Assembly (NCBI GenBank): GCA_032718565.1
Contig: JAVGVS010000023.1
Coordinates: 340,001 to 404,000 of the forward strand
Source of the DNA: Distichodus sexfasciatus
Taxonomy: Eukaryota; Chordata; Actinopteri; Characiformes; Distichodontidae
Reading direction: 5' to 3'
DNA: 64,000 bases
Both the position numbers and the translations under genes were made by a program. The notes below the pieces were generated by a model that did not search any database, was not told the DNA's origin, and saw only the letters and a list, made by a program, of their open reading frames with translations. This document shows, in pieces, positions 60,301-64,000 of this stretch; the first letter of the stretch is position 1, and the number at the start of each line of letters is the position of its first letter.

Positions 60301-63300
60301 GATTCCGGCTGTCGGGGCTGGACCCTAGTTTTCAAAACTGGAACTAGCATTAGCTGTAATTTGTGATGTTTTCACATGATGTCGGTCCCGAACTACGCAG
60401 GTCAACGGTTTGTGTATATGCAAGCACAGCGAACAAACGCTGACCTTCAAGTCCATGTTCTGCTTCACTGAATCACACCAAGTTCGTGTCGTCTTTTGCT
60501 ATTGAATTCTGTCCTCCTAGTCTTGCCCTAAACAAATAACACGCCACAGAGAGGGAACGCTCAAAAAGCAATAAACCTGAACTGAGTCTTCTTTCGAATG
60601 AACTCACCACATGAAAGATTCTCGTTAACGTTTGTCCACGTTTTATTCCACTCGAGTAGGTCAGTTTGGATTTTTAAAAAAGGACTTTCTTGTGTCATAA
60701 AAGGTTCTGGATGAGAGGTGAACACACACACACACACAACACACACACACTCGAAAACACCCTTAGCTTCACTTTAATTTAAGGGGACGGGGGAAAAGGT
60801 TCTCACGTTCTTGTCGTTGACGTTGGTGCCGGCCCGGGTGATGCCCTCCAGGCACTTGCCGATGATGGGCATGACGTGGCGCTCCGTGTCGGCGAACAGG
60901 ATGTAGGCCTGCGCCAGCTTCCGCCCCCGCCTCTCGTCCATGTCCTGCAGTTTCTGATGACCACACACATTTATTTCACTACGCTTTTGGGGACGTTCCA
61001 AAGACAATGACAAAACTTTGAAAAAGACGGCAAAATTAGGGATGCACCGACACCGATACCGACACCGATACCACCCCCCGTGCAGTTACTCGTACTCGGA
61101 ACAAAATTCCCCGATACCTACTACCGATACCACATGTGGAAGATATGATGTAGTTATGTTCATCGCCACGCGGAGGCAGTGTAAATGCCACAACACCGTC
61201 TTTTTTTATTAAAAAAAACCTTCCACTTACCTTTCCGAAAACTGCCTAAATCTGACATGCAGCACTCTCTTTTCTGATAGTTACGAAATGTTACAGAGCC
61301 AGTGTTTTAATATTTTATTTAATTGTTGTTGCTTTTTTTGTTTTGATACTTCTAGAACAAACAAATAGATAAAAAAATTAGTATCATTCATTTTATAAAA
61401 TGACATAATAAGGCTCAAGTGAACTTTAATTTATATTGTGGTTTTTGAAAGGTTTTTTTTTTGAGTTTAGACTACTTAAAATTGGTTAAAAATAATAATA
61501 ATAATAATAAAACTTCTGAAAAAATCCTACTATTTTTGTCATTGTTATTAATAACAGACTTGCGCAGGTATCGGTGAGTACCCAAAAATAAATATCGGTA
61601 CTCGTACTCGGTCTCAAAAAAATGCTATCGGTGCATCCCTAGTCTAGAGGTAGTGTAACTTTATATGGTTGTCACTCTATTGAAGCTATAATCTAGAACT
61701 TTCCTGGTGTTTTAGTTTTCTTTAATTGGTTTTAACACATAACCATTGTGAACGCAGCACAGCGCAGCATACAGTGCACCACAGCGTAATATGACGTCTG
61801 CATTTGACCCATTCTGTTCACTCCCTAACCGTTATGACACCAACTGACCCACCTCTAGGGTTGGACCTACAAAGAGTATGGAGTGTGATTTCTCTCCAAT
61901 GGTAATTTAGTTTAAATACACAGAGAGTGTATAAAAGAGGCCGCGTTGCACAAGGCTACTCCAGCAGAGGAACGTGTGTGTGTGTGTGTGTGGCCGCTGC
62001 TTACATTGAAGATGAGAGGCATGTCGCTGAAGTAGAACTGGCTCTGCTCCTTGTTGTATTTCTGCAGCTGAGCAGCGTAGTCGTTCTTACAGTCCTCTGC
62101 TATGTGGGCACGCATGTGCGCCTGCTGCTTGGCCTGAACACACGCACACAGGAGAAAAGAAAGCAGGAAAACCTAAGCTATAAAACATTTGGGTCGGTGT
62201 ATATGGGATATCCCTGAACCCGCAAACACACACACACACTTTTCACCTTTTCAACATCTGCTTTTGTAGCGTTGATGTCCTGATCGGTTTTCTCTGCGTA
62301 CTGTGCCGTCTTTTCTGACTCCCTGCACTCCCTCTCGAAGCGTTTTTTACTCTGAAACACACACACACACACTCACTTAACCCCCCATTTTTGCAAGGTT
62401 GAGTAGAAATGAGAAAGACAGTGTGGCTGGACTTTATTTCACACCGGGTGCCTTTGCATGGAAGTCACAGAGCCCGGTGATAACACACTCACCTGATCAA
62501 ACACCACCACAAACATGTCAACAATCACCTTCCCTCTTCTTTTATCCTCTCTCACACACACACACACACACACACAAAACACAAAAGCATGTGCAAACAA
62601 AAGCTCCTTCTCTGCATGGTTTTCCAATCAGAGCAAAAGCAGACACGCTCTCATCGGCCCCAAACTGAGCCCGCTTCGTCTGTCGGCCTGCTCGCTGAAA
62701 TGATCACACACACACACACACACCCACACACCCACTGTGAAACCTCAGCGCCACTGCAGACGCGCACACTTACGTTGTCGAGCTGCTTGTAGGTGATCTC
62801 CAGAGACTGCTGTGCCTTTTTGGCATCCGTTAGATGCTGAAGATCAGAAAGAGAGACAGACAAAGAGTCAGAGAGAGACGGAACAGTGAGAGAGAGAGGG
62901 GAAGAGAAAGCAACATCACTTTGTCAGGGCAATACTGGCACAAAAACAGCCACACAAGCCCCAAAGCTCAGTTTGGTTGAGTTTGTCAGAACTTTAGCCC
63001 CAGACTTGACATTTCCTTCTAACCACAACAATGCTGCATGCTTCCTCCTGCGCTCCTCCTCCTCCTCCTCCCCCCTCTCGTCCAGTCCACTGACGCCTTT
63101 ATTTTAGGCATGGCCCAGTTTCTGTCTTCTCTCTCTCTCTCTCTCTCTCTCGCTCTCTCTTTCTCACCGTCTTTCGCTCCAGTTTGAGATCCTGCAGGTA
63201 CTTGGTGAGCTCAATGCAGATGTTCAGCATCATGTTCTCAGCGATCAGCTCCCGCTGGCCCGCGTAGTCGTTCATCTCGTTGAGGATGTCCAAAAAGGAC

Positions 63301-63315
63301 TGGTGGCTGGTGAAC
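42548..63315 (-). CDS. trip10: Cdc42-interacting protein 4 (TRIP10/CIP4), twelve 3' coding exons, 5' end outside window
   Basis: CIP4 is an F-BAR/HR1/SH3 adaptor that binds curved membrane through F-BAR, GTP-Cdc42/TC10 through HR1, and N-WASP, dynamin and formins through SH3, linking endocytosis to actin assembly. Coding pieces, in transcript order: 63315-63168, 62836-62774, 62351-62247, 62133-62005, 60953-60807, 59439-59254, 50401-50228, 47161-47052, 46647-46515, 44891-44803, 43496-43363, 42699-42548. Every junction has AG and GT in the right place, phases agree, and the joined frame is 522 complete codons plus the stop. It matches TRIP10 rather than FNBP1 or FNBP1L in segments such as DQDINATKADVEK, the EFDEDFEDD acidic patch and SSEGTISMQEGE. 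The human long form has about 601 residues, so only about 70 N-terminal residues are missing, upstream of 64000. Paralogue (a or b) cannot be told. Identification rests on remembered family sequences, not a search. Confidence 0.95.
42895..43258. repeat. 28-bp minisatellite in the last trip10 intron
   Basis: About ten well-kept 28-base units, with more degenerate ones on the left edge, of the form GGACAAACRGACGAGGAG followed by a variable GCAC/GGAG end, inside the intron between the two SH3 exons (42700-43362). No unit contains a stop codon on either strand and 28 is not a multiple of three, so long open frames run through in several frames on both strands. These are by-products, not proteins. 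Confidence 0.92.
43363..43496 (-). CDS. trip10: trip10 exon, acidic linker and start of SH3
   Basis: A 134-base exon beginning with the last base of a serine codon and ending one base into a glycine codon. It encodes PDGAHSDESTPEQSQAIYAE, then FDEDFEDDELAPPIGQC, then TALYNFP. The acidic run precedes SH3 in all CIP4-family proteins, and ALYNF is the SH3 ALYDY-type motif. Acceptor CCCAG, donor GTAGTC. Confidence 0.96.
44222..44760. repeat. degenerate GT-rich simple repeat in trip10 intron
   Basis: An imperfect array built from GTGTGTGAGT, GAGTAAATGAG and GTTTGTGT words, within the intron 43497-44802. It reads as a decayed TG/TGAG microsatellite. No coding signal is seen. Confidence 0.8.
44803..44891 (-). 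CDS. trip10: trip10 linker exon between HR1 and SH3
   Basis: An 89-base exon, phase 0 in, two bases over at the end. The reading is SFLAGAGGRGDTLRYSTHSL followed by NNNGGHNAY. SFLAGAG aligns with human AWLAEAE directly after KYE, and RGDxL is shared, so the frame is supported by both junctions even though the linker is poorly conserved. The acceptor is GTAG directly preceded by a GT-repeat of about 41 bases (44896-44936), with no normal pyrimidine tract. Donor GTAGAC. Skipping would shift the frame and remove SH3. Confidence 0.85.
44896..44936. repeat. (CA)n abutting a trip10 3' splice site
   Basis: About twenty CA dinucleotides on the + strand, which is (UG)n in the trip10 pre-mRNA, ending a few bases before the acceptor AG of the exon at 44891-44803. 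UG repeats beside acceptors are known binding sites for TDP-43 and CELF proteins. Confidence 0.95.
45080..45316. mobile_element. TA-flanked MITE, short copy
   Basis: Terminal inverted repeats starting TGTGACTG-like and containing AGTCGCTTGTCGCAA at the left and its complement TTGCGACAAGCGACT at the right. TA lies directly outside both ends, as for Tc1/mariner insertions. A longer relative sits at 54033-54511. The element lies in the trip10 intron 44892-46514. Confidence 0.8.
45388..45577 (+). mobile_element. SINE family A copy, 5'-truncated
   Basis: Matches the body and tail of the family seen complete at 60026-60240: AAGGTA-CAC-TGAGGTACTCA, GCTGCCCACCGCTCCTTCA, then GACAAATAATCACTCA. The tRNA-like head is missing. 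Confidence 0.8.
45764..45975 (+). mobile_element. SINE family B copy, left arm of an inverted pair
   Basis: Starts ACAGTGGCGCTGTGGTTAG and has the B-box-like segment after CTCACAGCGAGAAGGTCC, followed by the conserved GGGTGCTCCGGTTTCCTCCC body. It is truncated before the usual GAAT tail and meets an opposite copy. Confidence 0.85.
45982..46237 (-). mobile_element. SINE family B copy, right arm of an inverted pair
   Basis: Complement of the same family: GACAATTTAGAGTCACCAAT, GGGAGGAAACCGCAGCACCC, then CGGCAGCGCTAACCACTGCG at the outer end. Tails face tails with no intact GAAT repeat between the two. Confidence 0.85.
46255..46375 (+). repeat. SINE tail fragment
   Basis: Ends in a GCTCTGGACGAGAGCACCTG/CTAAATGCTGTAAA-type tail shared with the SINE at 48887-49077 and with a copy at 15400-15490. 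Only the 3' part is recognisable. Confidence 0.6.
46515..46647 (-). CDS. trip10: trip10 exon, HR1 domain with MGD motif
   Basis: A 133-base exon, opening with the last base of a split codon and ending on a complete codon. It encodes [20 protein letters not shown], then SLAPQITQTTHSIERLRGEL, then SKYE. [15 protein letters not shown] is the Cdc42-contact segment; changing MGD in the paralogue TOCA-1 abolishes Cdc42 binding, and the motif is intact here. The donor is GTAAGT. The acceptor GTGGTAG sits at the edge of a CT microsatellite on the transcribed strand, which supplies the pyrimidine tract. Confidence 0.95.
46651..46858. repeat. (GA/GAAA)n microsatellite beside a trip10 acceptor
   Basis: About 200 bases of GA, GAAA and GAAAA words on the + strand, a long CT tract in the pre-mRNA that ends 3 bases from the acceptor AG of the HR1 exon at 46647. 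It provides the polypyrimidine tract. Confidence 0.95.
47052..47161 (-). CDS. trip10: trip10 exon, start of HR1 domain
   Basis: A 110-base exon, phase 0 in and two extra bases out. It encodes PVATEDFGHLPPEQRRKRLQ and then QKIDDISKELQKELDQ. EDFxHLPPEQRRKRLQQ opens the HR1 coiled coil that binds GTP-loaded Cdc42 family GTPases. Acceptor TTCAG, donor GTGAGC. The split codon at the 3' junction reads AG+C, serine, where human CIP4 has arginine. Confidence 0.95.
48257..48304. repeat. (GA)n-(GACA)n microsatellite
   Basis: GA repeat running into GACA repeat inside the trip10 intron 47162-50227. Confidence 0.9.
48542..48649 (+). pseudogene. short coding remnant inside the Tigger-like element
   Basis: An open stretch from ATG to a stop encodes MPKGRMKQITLDRFLTKPPA and then a charged tail ending RAKISQ. 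QITLDRFL resembles the PCNA-interacting (PIP) box pattern Qxx(L/I/M)xxF(F/Y), though the last position is L. Pogo transposase is reported to carry a PCNA-binding motif, which fits the host element. It is far too short for a transposase (400-600 residues), so it is treated as a fragment. Confidence 0.4.
48887..49077 (+). mobile_element. tRNA-derived SINE (family C)
   Basis: Head GGTGGCCTAGTGATAGGACA looks like a tRNA A-box region, and GGTTCGAATCTGACC about 45 bases on is a B box. Then come GAGCAAGACCCTTAACCCTA and a LINE-type tail, GTCGCTCTGGATAAGAGCGT with CTGCTAAATGCTGTAAATG, widespread in fish SINEs. It interrupts the Tigger-like element. A second copy on the other strand is at 18585-18716. 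Confidence 0.85.
49190..49560. repeat. palindromic CAAACTTGTGGCAAA-type repeat
   Basis: Rich in AAGTTTGCCACAA words and their complements, a decayed foldback or MITE within the trip10 intron 47162-50227. Exact ends and target duplication cannot be fixed by eye. Confidence 0.5.
50228..50401 (-). CDS. trip10: trip10 linker exon, probable alternatively spliced cassette
   Basis: A 174-base exon (58 residues), phase 0 on both sides, so it can be included or skipped without a frameshift. It starts with LSSSSSSSLTPFSTPPAPSP and continues with NGPPSPKFGRDPLSYCL and KPRISSFRSLRRT. Human CIP4 has a comparable 56-residue segment (PNGPPSPRSGRDPLA, then KPRLASFRSLR) that is absent from the short isoform, which is the basis for calling it a cassette. 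The acceptor CCCCTCAG is pyrimidine-rich, the donor is GTGAGT. The minisatellite at 50690-53100 begins about 300 bases upstream of its acceptor in the transcript. Confidence 0.92.
50690..53100. repeat. 2.4-kb composite minisatellite in the largest trip10 intron
   Basis: Tandem array of two alternating modules: ACCCAGATTAACACTAACTC plus TGA (23 bases), and a 13-base-longer form with GCTACAACCTCC placed before AGATTAACACTAACTCTGA (about 36 bases). Order of the two forms is irregular. Units between about 50820 and 52500 carry many scattered 1-3 base indels, whereas those at 52660-53050 are cleaner. A decayed fringe with the same words reaches about 53560. Confidence 0.95.
54033..54511. mobile_element. 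TA-flanked MITE, long copy
   Basis: Inverted termini TGTGACCCTCCACGGCAAAA / TTTTGCCGTGCAGAGTCACA, continuing CCAGTCGCTTGTCGCAA on the left with its complement on the right, and TA outside both ends. It shares both arms with 45080-45316 but has about 240 extra central bases. Either the short copy is an internal deletion or this one has an insertion. Confidence 0.85.
54531..55267. mobile_element. TIR transposon, GGGCTGTGCGATATGA termini
   Basis: Left GGGCTGTGCGATATGA and right TCATATCGCACAGCCC are exact complements, 16 bases, each flanked by TA. It starts only 20 bases after the MITE at 54033-54511. About 740 bases, no transposase frame seen. Superfamily not determined. Confidence 0.75.
55907..57534. 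mobile_element. TIR transposon, AGGCATGGG termini, host of a nested element
   Basis: Ends AGGCATGGGCC and CCCATGCCT, each bordered by AGT, a candidate 3-bp target duplication. Both flanks show ACGGTTTC-type words next to the ends. The 574-base hAT-like element at 56522-57095 is inserted in it, so the original length was about 1.05 kb. No intact coding frame. Confidence 0.65.
56522..57095. mobile_element. hAT-like non-autonomous transposon, nested
   Basis: Terminal repeats CAGTGGTCC and GGACCACTG with a perfect 8-bp target duplication GTGTACAT at 56514-56521 and 57096-57103. An 8-bp duplication with CAG-type ends is diagnostic of the hAT superfamily. It contains GAGGGCCAAATTAC-type sequence and no transposase. 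Confidence 0.9.
59254..59439 (-). CDS. trip10: trip10 exon, end of F-BAR and start of linker
   Basis: A 186-base phase-0 exon, 62 residues. It begins DSLALIEQHKSGFERPGD, continues LEFEDYSQGINRTSSESSLS and ends with a basic KGKPFWLFKKSK. SGFxxPGDxEFEDYSQ marks the F-BAR extension (FX) boundary in this family. The Ser-rich stretch and basic tail are the start of the disordered linker. Acceptor CCAG, donor GTAGGC. The following intron (50402-59253) is the largest seen in the gene and the most transposon-rich. Confidence 0.95.
60026..60240 (+). mobile_element. SINE family A, most complete copy
   Basis: tRNA-like head GGCAGCGTAACGGTCAGGGT, then B box GGTTCGAATCCCGGA, the body GGTACCACCGAGGTACTCAT and GCTGCCCACTGGTCCTTCA, and the GCAGAGGTCGCATGTCGTTG region. 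This copy defines the family for this window. Other copies lie at 1937, 2880, 8508, 8818, 14550, 17148, 22717, 30390, 37140, 45388 and 61746. Confidence 0.85.
60807..60953 (-). CDS. trip10: trip10 exon, F-BAR helix
   Basis: A 147-base phase-0 exon encoding 49 residues, starting KLQDMDERRGRKLAQAY and including VMPIIGKCLEGI. KLQDMDERR and IIxKCLEG are conserved across CIP4, FNBP1 and FNBP1L. Acceptor ATCAG, donor GTGAGA. The intron upstream (60954-62004) holds a complete short TIR transposon and a SINE fragment. Confidence 0.95.
61037..61641. mobile_element. TIR transposon, TAGGGATGCACCGA termini
   Basis: TAGGGATGCACCGA at the left and TCGGTGCATCCCTA at the right, 14 exact complementary bases, with CCGATACC words just inside both ends. 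About 605 bases, no coding frame, no clean target duplication. It lies in the trip10 intron 60954-62004. Confidence 0.8.
61746..61853 (-). mobile_element. SINE family A copy with internal deletion
   Basis: Complement of family A tail (GTGAACGCAGCACAGCGCAG) joined directly to the head region CCCTAACCGTTATGAC; the middle of about 100 bases is missing. Confidence 0.7.
62005..62133 (-). CDS. trip10: trip10 exon, F-BAR core
   Basis: A 129-base phase-0 exon encoding 43 residues: AKQQAHMRAHIAEDCKNDY, then AAQLQKYNKEQSQFYFSDMP, then LIFN. The human counterpart is AKQQAHLRSHMAEESKNEYA followed by QFNRDQAHFYFSQMP-type sequence. The acceptor is TTCAG and the donor GTAAGC, with a CA-repeat about 15 bases into the downstream intron. 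Confidence 0.96.
62247..62351 (-). CDS. trip10: trip10 exon, F-BAR core
   Basis: A 105-base phase-0 exon encoding 35 residues from SKKRFERECRESEK to DQDINATKADVEK. The second motif is nearly invariant in CIP4-family F-BAR domains and makes this the strongest single family match. The acceptor TTTCAG lies directly 3' of a GT-repeat on the transcribed strand. The donor GTGAAA is weaker than those of its neighbours. Confidence 0.96.
62774..62836 (-). CDS. trip10: trip10 exon, F-BAR helix
   Basis: A 63-base exon encoding 21 residues, from HLTDAKKAQQSLEITYKQ to LDN, phase 0 at both ends. It corresponds to the human segment HFQEGRRAQQQLENGFKQLEN. The acceptor is TTCAG and the donor a consensus GTAAGT. 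Its short, symmetric form would allow in-frame skipping, but loss of 21 residues would break a long F-BAR helix. Confidence 0.94.
63168..63315 (-). CDS. trip10: trip10 exon, F-BAR helix (first exon in window)
   Basis: Encodes FTSHQSFLDILNEMNDYAGQ and then a helix ending LKLERKT, the second helical segment of the F-BAR domain. The exon opens with one base that completes a codon from the missing upstream exon and ends on a complete codon, 148 bases. The acceptor is TTTAG after a run of about 25 T on the transcribed strand (A run at 63318-63342), and the donor is GTGAGA. The counterpart in human CIP4 reads QQQSFVQILQEVNDFAGQRE, so the reading is secure. The missing upstream exons should encode the MDWGTELWDQ start and the first long F-BAR helix. 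Confidence 0.95.
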
Positions 63316-63464
63316 CTAAAAAAAAAAAAAAAAAAAAAAAAAGACGGACAGAACGAGAAAGAGACAGAAAGAGAGTATGAAAGTCAGATAAACGTCTACT
63401 CGTGCATTGGAATATTTTTCAAAACAGAAGCCTGTTTCCGCCACGGAAAGAAAAAAAATGTCAA

Positions 63465-63685
63465 TAATGAGAAACGTTTTCATGATTACGAAGCCTCTCA
63501 TTATTATGAGAAACTGAGTCATAATAATGTGGCGTTTTCTCGTTATGAGATGTTAACCTGTAGTCACGATATTTTTTCTCGTCATTATGACGTACTATCT
63601 CAACATAACTTAGTGTCTCGTTATTATGAGAAACGTAGTCGTAATAATGAGGAAGTTTCTCGTTATTACGAGTATTTTTTCCTTT
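63465..63685. repeat. palindromic TCGTTATTATGAGAAA repeat
   Basis: Six or more imperfect copies of CTCGTTATTATGAGAAAC and its complement in alternating orientation, in the trip10 intron upstream of 63315. The word is itself a near-palindrome. A related short patch is at 11640-11850. Confidence 0.7.
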
Positions 63686-63829
63686 ACAGGCTTCCATACA
63701 TTACGGATCAAGTGAAATATTTGCCCCTCTTTTTGGTTTAAAGTTGATTGCAAAAACAGATCCTATTTGATATTATTCTTCATAAAACTCCAACAATATT
63801 CCAAATTAATATTCATCATTCATCATCCC

Positions 63830-63990
63830 AGATAAAGATAAACAGGCAGGCTGGCCGGCCTTTAAAGGAACTTATTTCCATCTGCGGCTTCCTTCCTCTT
63901 TCCTGGAGGGGGGCTATTAAAAGCATTTGCATGGCTGCACAGCTGTTTTGAGCACATCAGTAGTCATGGAGACCATCTCCTCTAAACCTC
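63830..63990. promoter_or_regulatory. candidate regulatory element in trip10 intron
   Basis: A repeat-free block with an octamer ATTTGCAT (63925-63932), an E-box CAGCTG (63940-63945) and GATAAAGATAAA (about 63832-63843). No repeat family is recognised and no coding frame fits. This is a motif-based guess; conservation was not tested. Confidence 0.25.
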
Positions 63991-64000
63991 AGAGGTGGTA

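Noticed and set aside
63316..64000. The missing 5' trip10 coding exons
   Set aside because: No minus-strand frame resembles MDWGTELWDQ or the KKYxPKR segment. The region holds a poly-A tract, a palindromic repeat and a possible regulatory block.

Overview
The window is vertebrate nuclear DNA, almost certainly from a ray-finned fish. The one recognisable protein-coding gene is split into short exons with GT/AG introns. The rest is fish-type interspersed repeats: two abundant tRNA-headed SINE-like families, short terminal-inverted-repeat transposons with TA or 8-bp target duplications, Tc1-like transposase debris, LINE tails and dense CA/GA microsatellites. No prokaryotic features, CRISPR arrays or operons are present. 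I cannot name the species.

Right third (about 41.5-64 kb): the 3' twelve coding exons of trip10 (CIP4, Cdc42-interacting protein 4) lie on the minus strand from 63315 down to the stop codon at 42548. The exons join in one open frame of 522 complete codons plus the stop and encode most of the F-BAR domain, a linker that includes a likely cassette exon, the Cdc42-binding HR1 domain and the C-terminal SH3 domain. The first coding exons (the F-BAR start) must lie beyond 64000. A 3' UTR with an AATAAA signal probably ends near 41.5 kb. The introns hold a 2.4-kb minisatellite, a 28-bp minisatellite, a Tigger-like element carrying a SINE, a hAT-like element nested in another transposon, paired TA-flanked MITEs, and a tail-to-tail inverted SINE pair. 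Several 3' splice sites are formed by microsatellites.

Left two thirds (1-41.5 kb): I find no credible coding exon. It is an intergenic repeat landscape with two related transposons that each contain amplified 22-bp tandem repeats (5.24-6.59 kb, and inverted at 34.66-35.11 kb), a 946-bp foldback element with a 100-bp perfect inverted repeat (28.58-29.52 kb), a degenerate ~330-bp tandem array (31.4-32.8 kb), a degenerate ~100-140-bp array just downstream of trip10 (39.8-41.2 kb), a Tc1-like transposase pseudogene (9.07-9.65 kb), a 5S-rRNA-derived fragment (22.2 kb), and repeat-free segments that could be conserved regulatory elements. A sequence matching the CTCF consensus lies at 39.66 kb, between trip10 and the gene-poor region.

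No new multi-gene system is visible. The most informative signals are how repeats shape the splicing architecture of trip10, and the filled-site/empty-site evidence for the 22-bp-repeat transposon.
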